This document shows, piece by piece, positions 42,288 to 52,166 of a stretch of DNA of 64,000 nucleotides. This DNA comes from Nitzschia sp. pyKryTriq1 (taxonomy: Eukaryota > Bacillariophyta > Bacillariophyceae > Bacillariales > Bacillariaceae). Position numbers and translations under genes: made by a program. Positions within the stretch are counted from its first letter, which is position 1; each line of letters starts with the position of its first letter. The stretch is from positions 1,933,001 through 1,997,000 of the forward strand of contig OY101122.1 of assembly GCA_956465555.1 (NCBI GenBank). The letters are read 5' to 3'. Below the pieces are notes generated by a model. That model searched no databases, was not told the origin of the DNA, and saw nothing but the letters and a program-made list of their open reading frames with translations.

Positions 42288-43530
42288 TCATTGATAATGC
42301 GTGTATCCGAGCCTTGCAGTCCCTCCTCCTCCTCCTCTTCCACCACCAACACTTCCTTGAACTAGAAATGATAATGGTTCCTTGACTTTTTTCCACACGG
42401 AAGAAATCAACCAAGATAGAATCTTGAAGACATCCAAGTGGCCTCGATTACCTAACAAATAATAGAGTAGAAGTAATAGGAGTATACATCATTCGAATAA
42501 AGCATGCAGCGTCGCAATGTGTGAGGGGAGGGTGTATGCGCAAAATATTGTACACAGAAACGACACCCACCAGCACCAGCACCATCACCAGCAGGTACTT
42601 ACCATGAAAGTATTTCGCGTAGAGGAAACAATTGTAGTGATGATCGTCAATGGTATAGTAGTCGGGGATTTCTTGGACTCTCCAAAATCCAAGTCGTTGC
42701 TCATAAAATCGAATGGCAGATTGATTGGAGGTAATGACATGCAAATAAAGGGCCCCACAAGAGGGGTCCTCCATGACGAGCTCTTCCATACACCGTTGGA
42801 CCAATTGGGTCGCCAATCCTTCTTTTCGATACTCTGTGACGGTTCCCAAAGTCATGATATAGCAGGCTCGTCGATGCGTATGTGGATCGGGCAACAATAG
42901 ATTGCGACTGATGCGATTGAGACGTGAAATGGGAACGATCGCCGCTACAATACACGCCAGAATGACATTCGGGTCGTCGTCCTTGACGACCAGCTTGGTA
43001 TACAAGTCTTCACCGGTATGACACATCTTTCCTCGGACGAGATCATCATAAAAATCGGACTGATATCTGACAGGAAACCACTCTTCGTGCAAGTCTTGAA
43101 TCTGTTGGCGATCCGAGGGCTGGATCGCTCGAAAGCGATAACAGTTGCAGTTGTAGTTGTTGCTGTTGTTGGTTGTGCGTGGAGACGAAAATGAAGATGA
43201 TGACGACGACGAGGAGGAGGAAGTAGGGGGAGTACTCGCATGATTCGTTGGCGGTTGTTGCCACGAGTCAAAGAATAGGGATTCCTCCTGATGGTCATCG
43301 CCGTGGTCGTAGCTTTCCTCGAATGATTCATCGGGGACCTGGTCGTTGTCGTTGTCGCTGGTGTCCTCTTCCCGAAAACTGCCGGCATTGCTACTACTCG
43401 AGTCTCCCCACTCTAAATCCATAAAATCCTCCTCCTCCTCTTCATGATCTGTGACCATTACCGCAGGCTGACAGTAATAACCAGTCGAGGATGATGATGA
43501 TGATGATGATGATGATTTGACGTTGGTCAT
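42288..43530 (-). CDS. NAA60: NAA60-like N-terminal acetyltransferase with amphipathic tail
   Basis: Predicted exons 43530-42603 and 42451-42288 (phase 1) give 363 residues. The GNAT domain (about 105-300) has RFRAIQPSDRQQIQDLHEEW, the CoA loop EYRKEGLATQL, LYLHVITSNQSAIRFYEQRL and PDYYTIDDHHYNCFLYAKY, the YY/acceptor layout of NAA60, the Golgi enzyme that acetylates N-termini of membrane proteins. Splicing adds a tail GNRGHLDVFKILSWLISSVW then KKVKEPLSFLV, an amphipathic helix like the membrane-binding tail of animal NAA60. If the 151-bp intron is retained, the frame continues into a hydrophobic stretch (LLVMVLVLVGVVSVYNIL) before a stop. The N-terminus is Ser- and acid-rich and starts at the first ATG (43530). 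Confidence 0.85.
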
Positions 43531-44378
43531 CTTTCTTCTACACAACGTACGCACACAGACTACGGTACCTAACTTCTCTCTCTCTCTCTCTCTCTCTACT
43601 AGTCTGCTGCTTTTGTAGTCTACAAACTAGTAGAAATCCAAGGCTTCTTGCGCCATGAAACAACAATACAAGCAGGTGCGATGCGATCGATACAAGCACT
43701 ATCACGCAATGGAAAAGGAAATACTACAAGTACCGCAGTACCGGTACCAGCCAGTCTATAGCATTATCAAAGAATCAGCGCTGCATCTCACCCGGAGAGA
43801 GAGTAGGACAGCGCAGAGCACCGCGACTGTGCCGCGCGCCATGGTCATTTTCGTTGTTTACAATAATTCAACGATATAAAAGGTACTGGGAGAGGCGTTA
43901 GTACTGCATGCGCACTGTACTGTAGACTACCACAGTAGACTATTAGACCGCGGACCGGACGACGACCTTCAGATTTCTCAGATGAAACAAAGAAACGCGA
44001 CGATGATGCTTTCCACTTTCCGCATCAGAGCACAAAGGGGCACCAGTACTGGTACAGCGTAAGATGTCACGAGAACGATACTGCAAGTACTAGTAGACGA
44101 CGAGAAATAATAATGATGTCAGGACAGGCGATGGACGAGGACGCACAAACCACGCACGGTTCTCAGTCGAAATCAGGGAAATGCTTTCGTACTCGTATGA
44201 AAAAGAGCAAGCCTTATAATCATGCTTTACGATGATGTTTCCGTCGCAAAACTATCTATTTTGCTGTTGAGCGAGATCATCTACCCTGCCTATTCCCTAT
44301 TCACTGTCTGTGTAAGACGAAACCGCGGTGATTGATTGATTCCTTGATTCCTTGCTTCATTCCATTCCATTCGTTGTT
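43531..44378. other. Intergenic, about 850 bp, with a CT microsatellite
   Basis: It contains a CT run at 43575-43598 close to the start of the NAA60-like gene (probable promoter or 5' UTR), GTACCGGTAC near 43738-43750 and ACTAGTAG words at 44090-44105. No gene recognised. The right part is the 3' flank of the DUF2202 gene. Confidence 0.5.
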
Positions 44379-45284
44379 TTAATTTCCCGCGAGGATGTCC
44401 TCCAATTCGTCAGGATGATCCACGCACTTGTACTGCGACATGTACGGACCTTCGCCGATATTGTTGAGGACCCTCGCAAAGGCACGCAAATGATTCTTGG
44501 AGGCATCCATAAGAGCCTGGTAGAGCCTGTCCAAGCTCGACTTGGAAGTGTCTTCGATGGCGTCCTTCAAGTCGCAAATGTCCTTCTCCTCGATTTTGCC
44601 TCCCATCAGGAGTGCCGCAGTAAGGTTCTGCTCTCCAGTTTTCAACAAGTCGTCGTGAAATGTCTGAATTTCGGTGTGTTCAAAGTCACCAGCAGCTGCA
44701 TTTTTGATGACAGGATCTTCCACCTCCTGAATATCAAGCATGGCCTTGACGAGATCCATATGGTGTTGCTCGGAGGAAGCAATGTTCTGGAAGATACGGA
44801 GTTGGTACTTGTTGTAGAAGGCTTGATAGATATCTCGAGCCATCTTTTCTTCCTCACGCATGAATCGGAGCTCCGATTCTTCCGTGCTGGTGAGATTCTC
44901 TTTCTTGTTTAAGGTGTTGTTGTCGTCGTCGAGAAGGAGGAGCATACCACCCATGCGATCCTTTTTTCCACGAGCAGCGCCAGTACCAGCACCTCCTCCG
45001 CCTTGACGTTGATTTCCTGTTCCTGGTGAGCCTCCTCCCGTTCCCTGGCAGCCACCTACTTCACCGCAGTCCATTTGCTGCTGACCTCCTCCTCCTCCCA
45101 CGCCTTGACGACCATCCTGCTGCTGCTGCTGCTGCTGCTGCTTGCCTTGGCCACCGCCACCGCCACCTGTTCCTCTTGCCCAAAACAGTTCCCGTCCTCT
45201 CAGTCCACCGTTTTCTGCTTGCGCTGTGGTCGTAGAAATAAGAAGTGTGGCTGCAGGAACAAGGAAGAAGATGAAGAACTTCAT
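44379..45284 (-). CDS. Secreted DUF2202 ferritin-like protein
   Basis: Single exon, 301 residues. The signal peptide MKFFIFFLVPAATLLISTT is followed by RGRELFW, an R-X-L site like those of other secreted diatom proteins. A Gly/Gln-rich low-complexity stretch (about 35-115) precedes the DUF2202 domain (about 130-295), a four-helix ferritin-like fold mostly known from bacteria and archaea: EEEKMARDIYQAFYNKYQLR, NIASSEQHHMDLVKAMLDIQ, GDFEHTEIQTFHDDLL, GGKIEEKDICDLKDAI, NHLRAFARVLNNIG. The E-x-x-x-A-R-D and E-x-x-H pairs are candidate metal ligands. Bacterial origin by old transfer is plausible, but base composition here does not stand out. Metal binding and extracellular or endomembrane location are inferred. 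Confidence 0.9.
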   Translation of the reverse strand: MKFFIFFLVPAATLLISTTTAQAENGGLRGRELFWARGTGGGGGGQGKQQQQQQQQDGRQGVGGGGGQQQMDCGEVGGCQGTGGGSPGTGNQRQGGGGAGTGAARGKKDRMGGMLLLLDDDNNTLNKKENLTSTEESELRFMREEEKMARDIYQAFYNKYQLRIFQNIASSEQHHMDLVKAMLDIQEVEDPVIKNAAAGDFEHTEIQTFHDDLLKTGEQNLTAALLMGGKIEEKDICDLKDAIEDTSKSSLDRLYQALMDASKNHLRAFARVLNNIGEGPYMSQYKCVDHPDELEDILAGN

Positions 45285-46301
45285 GATGATGATGATGATG
45301 ATGATGACTTGTCGATTGTTGCTGTGTTCACTGATATTAGTGCGTCGTGATATTCGTTTGTTTGCTTGCTTGTTTGTTGCAGAAAGTTATTTTGTGACCG
45401 CAAATGAATGCGGAGAGAAAACATCCTCCAATATCCCCGTCCTCTCAGGAATTCCCTGGAGTGTGACTGACCCGAACCATAGGTTTCGCAAAGCGACAGG
45501 CCATTGCTGTACTGTGGTGCGACCAACTAAATTAATAACAACAACAAATTAGGCAGGAAGGCCTTCTCATTTTTGTTCACGATACAATATTGTTACAGCA
45601 GTAATAACAGATAGTAGCACAGTACCACCATCTCGATACTGTAGTACTGTACAAGTAGTGACAAGGCAACACAACGCAGTGAGAACAAGACTTGCCTCTC
45701 AAGTAGTACTGTATTCGTACTAGCTTACCGGGTACATCAGCACAAGGGGTCGTTATCTTCGTTAACTTAATGTTAGCTACTAAGTAGTAGTACCTCTAGC
45801 AGTATGGGAATCGATGATGATGATGAGCAGGCTACAAGAAGACACAATGACGAAACAGTATTGTTGATTGATTGATAGTTCTGCCAAATAAGCGATTGAA
45901 CAATACATAGAGCCCAACGCTGCGGGCAATCACACAACGACACGAAAACGAACTTGCTTCGTTTCGGTCTTCTTCTACTCTCTACAAGTAGGTACTGCTA
46001 CAAGAGTAGTCTACTACACCGTACTACCCATACTGTTGAATAATATTCTTGTCGTGAATTGGATGAGAAGCGTGTTTCTTCGAATCAGGATGTACAGAAA
46101 GAGTCCTTACTTGCAATGTCAGACCAATCGAACGAGTCGTTGTCGGCCTGCAAAAAAGGTTAGCGGCAACTACCGGTACATATACTAATCGTACTGGTAC
46201 CGCCAGTATCCATTCATCGTCCTTCATCGGTAGCTCTGGTAATAGTACAGAGAGTAGAGTTGCATTGCCAAGAGTCCCAGTCGTATCATTCAGCCTATGT
46301 C
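45285..46301. other. Intergenic, about 1 kb
   Basis: GAT microsatellite at 45285-45307 just upstream of the DUF2202 start, then GTAC/AGTAGTAC words (45625-45800, 45985-46025) and one ACCGGTA near 46172. No gene recognised. Confidence 0.5.
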
Positions 46302-47903
46302 TTATGGATTGTAGTACTCGTTCAAAACACGCCGACTCGCTTCCACCCCATGGGTGTCTACAAAACTCGCTAACCATCCTTGAATCCATTCATCTCCATC
46401 CACGCCCCCTTGAACAGCGGCAGTGTTCTTTTCGTGGTAGATATCCAAATTCCGTCGCAAATCCTGGCGGCCCGTATATCGTTCCAGTGACCCCATATAA
46501 TGATTCAGCGACAAGGGGAATAATCGGACGGCATCCACATCGGGTTTCAATCTCATTTGACGACAAATTTGTTTCACCACAACTTTTTTCGTCTTGTTGG
46601 GATGCTTCCAGTGGTCGTAGCTACTATCCAAGGGTTGATGAACACTTTTGATGAGTTGATCGACAAAGATGGGATGATCGTCTGGTAATGTCGAGACATC
46701 GACAATAGCTTTTTGAAGACCATTGACAATATCTTTGAGATCGGCATGGTACGTCCATCGTAGGGATTCAAACCGGTCACGATTCCAGTGGGGAGGAATC
46801 ATCGTGACCATCATCGTCGTGGCATTCTTGTCATTTTTGTTTTCATTTCTCTCCTTCGCACCAAAGAGGATGGTAGGCATCATGAGACAACTCGGCATGA
46901 GTCGTTTGGGATAATATTGGTACATGTCTTGTAAAAATTGGATCAAGGAACCGGCGTAGGGAATGGTCGGGACTGGGACACCCTTGACAGCATTGGGGCG
47001 TGCCCGTAACTGAGGATTCACGACCATGTATTCATCTGTATCGATATGAATGGCCCAAGAATGTTGTTGCTGTTGATAGTGTCGAAAACAATGACTGACA
47101 AAGGTGGCTTGACGGAATCGATGATTGTTGATTTTCACTAAGTCTCCCTTGATCTCTTGGATGGAAACATTGCTGAGATGTTTGTGCCAAATGGAATATT
47201 TGGGATTCTTGACAACATCGGCAGGAATGAAGGAAGGCACTTGATCAAACTGGCCTTTTAGAAAGTAGTCAGGCATGTACTGTTCATCTTTCCATTCGAG
47301 AATAGACATGCGAAAGGGAGGTTGACGCCATTGGTCCAAGAGTTGTGTAGGAGATGTTTGCGAGAATGGATCCGTAGCCACAATCATAAAACGAAGATTC
47401 AAAACATGATAATGATAGGCAATCCACTCATTCAAAATATCATTGTCGTCTTTGATCAACAAGCAGGCTGAAAAGGTTCGATTCGTAGTAGTGCTGGTGG
47501 TCGCACGACTACTTGCTGCAGTGGCGCTGATGGAGTTGGGCTGAGAAGATGAGCTGTCGTTCTCCCTGGGATGGAGCTCCTTTTTAGTTGCCTTCTGTGA
47601 AACTTTTTTTCTGGTAGCGGAAGCATCGGTTCTCGGGGCTGCGGCGGATCGAAGAGCAACTTCTTGATGCACTGGGGCGATTCCACTCTCATCGCTAGTA
47701 GTACTCGTGATGTGGAAAGTATCCGACGATGACCACTGCGTTCCTTGAATCGATAGAAAGACCGAAAGCGCAACCAGCATTCCAAACAGAGCCAGGAGTC
47801 TCTTGGAGGTTGTTGAACGACGCGTCGTGGGTTGGTTCTTGGAAAGCTGCTGCTGCTGCTGCTGCTGCTGCTGACGATGATCCATCCTCTCGCTAGTAGA
47901 CAT
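46302..47903 (-). CDS. Type II membrane glycosyltransferase-like protein, copy 1
   Basis: Single exon, about 533 residues from the ATG at 47903. A Gln-rich cytosolic head and one membrane anchor (LLALFGMLVALSVFLSI) give Golgi type II topology. The catalytic region (about 140-480) begins ACLLIKDDNDILNEWIAYHY and contains HIDTDEYMVV, a D-x-D metal/nucleotide-sugar site. This pattern fits the GT2-like/GT92-like families with short D-x-D loops. It ends WIQGWLASFVDTHGVEASRR. The next minus-strand gene (48582-50297) is a tandem paralogue with the same blocks. Donor and acceptor sugars are unknown. Low-complexity Ser/Thr linkers differ most between the two copies. Confidence 0.87.
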   Translation of the reverse strand: MSTSERMDHRQQQQQQQQQLSKNQPTTRRSTTSKRLLALFGMLVALSVFLSIQGTQWSSSDTFHITSTTSDESGIAPVHQEVALRSAAAPRTDASATRKKVSQKATKKELHPRENDSSSSQPNSISATAASSRATTSTTTNRTFSACLLIKDDNDILNEWIAYHYHVLNLRFMIVATDPFSQTSPTQLLDQWRQPPFRMSILEWKDEQYMPDYFLKGQFDQVPSFIPADVVKNPKYSIWHKHLSNVSIQEIKGDLVKINNHRFRQATFVSHCFRHYQQQQHSWAIHIDTDEYMVVNPQLRARPNAVKGVPVPTIPYAGSLIQFLQDMYQYYPKRLMPSCLMMPTILFGAKERNENKNDKNATTMMVTMIPPHWNRDRFESLRWTYHADLKDIVNGLQKAIVDVSTLPDDHPIFVDQLIKSVHQPLDSSYDHWKHPNKTKKVVVKQICRQMRLKPDVDAVRLFPLSLNHYMGSLERYTGRQDLRRNLDIYHEKNTAAVQGGVDGDEWIQGWLASFVDTHGVEASRRVLNEYYNP

Positions 47904-48581
47904 CGCCTCCAATATTACAGGTATACACGCAGTGAAGTGGTTGGAGTGGCTCCTGTTTCACGACCAATTTTCTATTGCAAATATCATAAACACTTCATTG
48001 GAGATCCGTGGACGAAACCTGCAGAGTACTTGTAGCAGAGTGGTCAAGGTAGAAAGTGTCCGCACAATAATACCGGTACGCGGTAGCGGGTCATCATCAG
48101 TCCCATCATCATCGTCGATGCCTTTGCGTTTCGTGGAATTTTGAAGAAAAAATCACGACTTCAATCGAATGAATCGTCAAAAAAGGCGCGAGATCTTTTT
48201 CTTCGGCAAGAACAGTGCAGAACCAGCAACTCTAATCTCCACACTACTTTCACTACAGGTAGCTCGTCCTTGACCAACTCTATGAACTGATTTTTGCTTT
48301 TCTCTGCTGCTCTTTTACTACTCAATACATAGCAACAGCAATATATACTGTACCAGCTAGACATAAATCTAGAATGGCATGATTGCTGCAGCAAGGAGGG
48401 AGTCAGTCAACTTTACGAACTGACTGTTGCTCTTCTCTGCTGCTCTTTTACTACTCAGTACAGTACATAGCAATATGTAGCAATATATACTGTACCAGCT
48501 AGACATAAATCTAGCTTGCTGGTATTGCTGCAGCAAGGAGAGAGTCAGTCGGTCCTATTATTCGTCAGTCTACGTTTTGTT
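47904..48581. other. Spacer between tandem glycosyltransferase genes
   Basis: 678 bp without a gene. The right half is a two-copy tandem repeat (48284-48551). The left part should hold the promoter of copy 1, with one TACCGGTACGCGG near 48072. Confidence 0.6.
48284..48551. repeat. Tandem direct repeat, about 130 bp, two copies
   Basis: Copies at about 48284-48409 and 48417-48551 share TCTCTGCTGCTCTTTTACTA, ATATATACTGTACCAGCTAG and GCTGCAGCAAGGA. They differ by a short insertion near the AATATGTAGC stretch and a few substitutions. They lie just downstream of the second glycosyltransferase gene. Confidence 0.85.
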
Positions 48582-50297
48582 TCATGATGGATTGTAGTAA
48601 TAGTCATTCAAAACTCGCCGACTCGCTTCCACCCCATGGGTTTCCACAAAGCTCGCCAACCATCCTTGAATCCACCTCCATTGATCGTCATCCATTTGTA
48701 CATCGACAGAGGCATTGTTCTTTCTTTGGTAGAGATCCACATTCCGTCGCGAATCTTGACGGCTCATATACTGTTTCAATGATCCTACATAATGATTTAT
48801 CGTCAAAGGATACAACAGGACGTCATCCAAATTAGGTGTCTTGATGTGGTGGCGACAAGTCTGTTTCACTCGACCACGACCCCCAACAGTCTTGTAGGTC
48901 GTCGTGTTCTTGCCGGTGTTGTTGTTGTTGTTGTTGTTGTTGCTGCGATAATGCGCCACCGGCTTCCATCTGGTATAATCCGTTGCCAAAGGTTGATGAA
49001 CACTATTAACGAATCGATCGACAAAGATGGGATGATTGTCTGGTAATGTCGAGACATCGACAATAGCTTTTTGAAGACCATTGACCGTCTTATTAAGTCT
49101 GGCATGGTACGTCCAGCGTAAGGATTCAAAGCGGTCACGATTCCACTGAGGAGGCAGAATCATCGTCGTGTTTCTTCTTTGATCTTCCTTGGCACCAAAG
49201 AGAATGGTAGGCATCATGAGGCAGCTCCGCAAGAGTCGTTTGGGATAGTATTGATACATGTCATGTAAAAATTGGACCAAGGAACCAGCGTACGGAACAC
49301 CGGCCGGGACCTGAATGCCCTTGACGGCAACGGGCCGTGCCCGTAGTCGAGGATTCACCACCACATATTCATCCGTGTCAATATGAATGATCCAAGAATG
49401 CTGCTGCTGCTGCTGTTGTTGTTGTTGTTGAAAGTGCCGAAAGCATTGGCTGACAAAGGTGGCTTGACGGAATCGATGGTTGTTGATTTTCACTAAATCT
49501 TGGATGATCTCGTGGACGGAAATATTATTCTTATCTTTGTGCCAAACCGACGATTCAGGATTCTTGAAAAGTTCGGTAGGAATAAAAGACTGAGGCAATT
49601 TATCGTAATGTCCTTGTAGAAAGTAGTCAGGCATGTACTGTTCATCTTTCCATTCGAGAATAGACATGTGGAATGGAGGTTGGCGCCATTGGTCCAAGAG
49701 ATGTGTGGGAGATGTTTGCGAGAATGGATCCGTAGCCACAATCAAAAAGCGAAGATTCAAAACATGATAATGATAGGCAATCCACTCATTCAAAATATCA
49801 TTGTCGTCTTTGATCAACAAGCAGGCTGCAAAGGTTCGATTCCTAGGACTGCTGCTGCTGGTGGTAGTGGTATTTGCTGCAGTGGCGCTGGAGATCTTGG
49901 ATTGAAAATACCGGTATTGTTGCGCTTGGTCCCTAGGATGATGGAGCTCGTTGCTCTTTTCAGCTGCGTTGATGGATCGTTGATTCACCACCTCTTGATG
50001 CACTGAAGCGATGATTCTTCCACTCTCATCGGTAGGAGAAAAAGCGCTAAAACTAGCATCAGGGAAGGGTGCTGTGTCCGAGGATGATTCGGCCTCCGAT
50101 GACTCCTTCATCAGCATGGATACAGAAGCGGACATCTGCGTTACTTGAATCGATAGAAAGACCGAAAGCGCAACCAACATTCCACGCAGAGTCGAAAGTC
50201 TTTTGGAGCTCGCTGTGGATCGACGGACCGCCGGCGGGTTCGTAGCACCCTGATGATGATCATGTTGATGTTGATCCTCCATCCTGTCGCTCGACAT
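48582..50297 (-). CDS. Type II membrane glycosyltransferase-like protein, copy 2
   Basis: Single exon, 571 residues; start at the ATG at 50297. Same architecture as the neighbour: membrane anchor LSTLRGMLVALSVFLSI, catalytic entry ACLLIKDDNDILNEWIAYHY, EWKDEQYMPDYFL, the D-x-D site in HIDTDEYVVV and the end block WIQGWLASFVETHGVEASRR. Differences from copy 1 are concentrated in a Gln run (about nine) before the D-x-D site, an Asn run (about eight) near residue 440 and a longer Ser/Thr stem. The head-to-tail same-strand arrangement indicates a local gene duplication. Golgi location inferred; substrate unknown. Confidence 0.87.
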   Translation of the reverse strand: MSSDRMEDQHQHDHHQGATNPPAVRRSTASSKRLSTLRGMLVALSVFLSIQVTQMSASVSMLMKESSEAESSSDTAPFPDASFSAFSPTDESGRIIASVHQEVVNQRSINAAEKSNELHHPRDQAQQYRYFQSKISSATAANTTTTSSSSPRNRTFAACLLIKDDNDILNEWIAYHYHVLNLRFLIVATDPFSQTSPTHLLDQWRQPPFHMSILEWKDEQYMPDYFLQGHYDKLPQSFIPTELFKNPESSVWHKDKNNISVHEIIQDLVKINNHRFRQATFVSQCFRHFQQQQQQQQQQHSWIIHIDTDEYVVVNPRLRARPVAVKGIQVPAGVPYAGSLVQFLHDMYQYYPKRLLRSCLMMPTILFGAKEDQRRNTTMILPPQWNRDRFESLRWTYHARLNKTVNGLQKAIVDVSTLPDNHPIFVDRFVNSVHQPLATDYTRWKPVAHYRSNNNNNNNNTGKNTTTYKTVGGRGRVKQTCRHHIKTPNLDDVLLYPLTINHYVGSLKQYMSRQDSRRNVDLYQRKNNASVDVQMDDDQWRWIQGWLASFVETHGVEASRRVLNDYYYNPS

Positions 50298-50897
50298 CGC
50301 CTACTCCAGTACGAACACCAAATAATATTCGTACGAACACTCAGCTAGGTCTAGTATGTTCTTCGTGCTGCTACGAGCATCATAAAAGTACAACTATACG
50401 TTCATGAACTTGATGCACTATTCTACCTTCGACCTGTATCGGTACCGGCAGTGGACGATGACGACGACGACTAGTCTACCGGTAGTACATACCGGTAGAG
50501 CGAGAATATTGATGGATGAAGGACAAATGACGAGAAATTCGCCGAATTTTGGACAAAATTGACGAATCATGACTCACTCGCTCGTGACCCTATTTTGACT
50601 CGTTGGATTCTAATAATATGATTTGATTGGCTCATTGGGTCCCTCGTGAATCATCACCGCGATGACGTACCGGTATCGATTGAGCGCCGGCCGAGCCAGC
50701 CAAAAAATTCAAACCTTGTGTCGATCGGACAATAACAACGATGAAGCGATAGCACAACACCCAAAACATATCTCAACGATCTTCTGCTTTTCTCCTACAG
50801 TATTTCGTGGTGGTGATTTCTTGTTTCCATCGTTGTTATTACGAAACCACAGTACAATACTGTAGTCAATCAATCAATAAATCAATCAATCATAGCC
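50298..50897. promoter_or_regulatory. Divergent promoter region (glycosyltransferase copy 2 and PLAC8 gene)
   Basis: 600 bp between divergent starts. It has four TACCGGTA-type palindromes (about 50443, 50478, 50491 and 50670) and a repeated ATCAATCA stretch at 50868-50890 just before the PLAC8 start. No gene recognised. Confidence 0.4.
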
Positions 50898-51839
50898 ATG
50901 CCTAATCCCATGTACTGTAGTGACGATGATACTGCCACGCAGGTAGCCGTTCCCATCGGCGACGAGGACGTGGCCACCATTCGCGTCATTGCCCCAGCAA
51001 CCTTGGGGGAAGGCTACACCTTTGATGTCATGGTGGACGATCAGCCGTATACTGTCGAAGTTCCTCGAGGAGGCGTGAAGGAGGGTCAAGAGTTTGAAGT
51101 TTTGTATGAGCCGCATATTTACGGAGCGGGAGGACCCAAGAGCTACAGCACTATCAGTCGTCGAAGTCTTCTCGGCAAGGACGTCCTTGACTTTGATGAA
51201 GAATCCGAAACGAGGATTCAAGACTCGGCAACGTTGCCCGTGCAAAGTAACAGTGAAGAAGAGGAGGAGTACTCCAAGGAAAACAACAAGGAGGGAGAAG
51301 TCGGAGACGAGAACAAGACTTGGTACGACACGGCGACTGGAGCTCCGATTGGGCGTTGGCGAACGAATGTTTGCAGTTTCTGCGACGTCTTTACGCAGTC
51401 TACCTTTTGGATGGGTTTCTGCTGCACTCCCGTCTTGATTGCTCAGCTCATTACACGATTGGGTTTGACGTGGAATGGGCGCTCTGGCTCATCGGAACAA
51501 GAAATCTCCTTGAGCTTCAATCGCATCGTCTTGTCCATGATGATCACCTTGGCAATTTGGAAGATTCCGATTGTGGGAGATTTTGCCTTACTTTGCTTTT
51601 ACCTATTGATTGTAGTCCATGTGGGATCGCACGTTCGTCATTTCATGCGCCAGAAATATAAGATTCCTTCGCGGTTCCCCACTCGGTTGGGGAAACGAAT
51701 GGAAGATGGCTGCTGCATGCTCTTTTGTGGCTGCTGCTCCGCCATTCAAATGGCTAGGCATACTCACGATGATAAGGAATATCCGGGACATGGATGCACT
51801 ACTACGGGATTAGGACTAGATGCACCGCAAATTGTGTAG
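50898..51839 (+). CDS. PLAC8-family membrane protein
   Basis: Single exon, 313 residues. The N-terminal 75 residues form a small beta-rich module common ahead of diatom PLAC8-type proteins (VIAPATLGEGYTFDVMV, VEVPRGGVKEGQEFEVLYE). An acidic Glu/Lys linker follows. The PLAC8 (DUF614) region (about 150-285) begins IGRWRTNVCSFCDV with the Cys-rich element MGFCCTPVLIAQLITRLG, then one or two hydrophobic segments (IVLSMMITLAIWKIPIVGDF, LLCFYLLIVVHVGSHV) and the closing DGCCMLFCGCCSAIQMARH. PLAC8 proteins in plants affect metal tolerance and organ size at the plasma membrane; the specific role here is open. The canonical C-C-x4-C-P-C is only partly kept. Confidence 0.85.
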   Translation: MPNPMYCSDDDTATQVAVPIGDEDVATIRVIAPATLGEGYTFDVMVDDQPYTVEVPRGGVKEGQEFEVLYEPHIYGAGGPKSYSTISRRSLLGKDVLDFDEESETRIQDSATLPVQSNSEEEEEYSKENNKEGEVGDENKTWYDTATGAPIGRWRTNVCSFCDVFTQSTFWMGFCCTPVLIAQLITRLGLTWNGRSGSSEQEISLSFNRIVLSMMITLAIWKIPIVGDFALLCFYLLIVVHVGSHVRHFMRQKYKIPSRFPTRLGKRMEDGCCMLFCGCCSAIQMARHTHDDKEYPGHGCTTTGLGLDAPQIV

Positions 51840-52166
51840 TAGTGCTCCATCATGGCGACCGACCGACTGGATTGGACAAAGGTCCAATCCGTCCATCATG
51901 CAACGAATACTCATGCATTCATCTTCAAAAGGGGGAATCACCATAATCATTCACTCGTCTAATACAAGTATCCATATAAAAGTTATCAAATATTCAAAAT
52001 TCACTCTACTTTCTTGACTTGGTCTAGGTAGAGCTACTGTACTAGCTTCCTGTCTGTCTACTACCGGTACCACCTACTAGAGTGTAGAGAGAGGAATATG
52101 ATACAGTAGATCCAGCGTAGGTCTCTTGTACTTATGAAGAATAATATATATCATCATGGCCATTGA
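51840..52166. other. 3' interval between convergent genes
   Basis: 327 bp, AT-rich, with one TACCGGTACC near 52064. No gene recognised. Confidence 0.5.

Noticed and set aside
42456-42602. The NAA60-like protein ending in the hydrophobic read-through sequence as the main form
   Set aside because: A strong GTAAGT donor and a TTTGTTAG acceptor lie at the join, and the spliced tail resembles NAA60; kept only as a possible retained-intron form.
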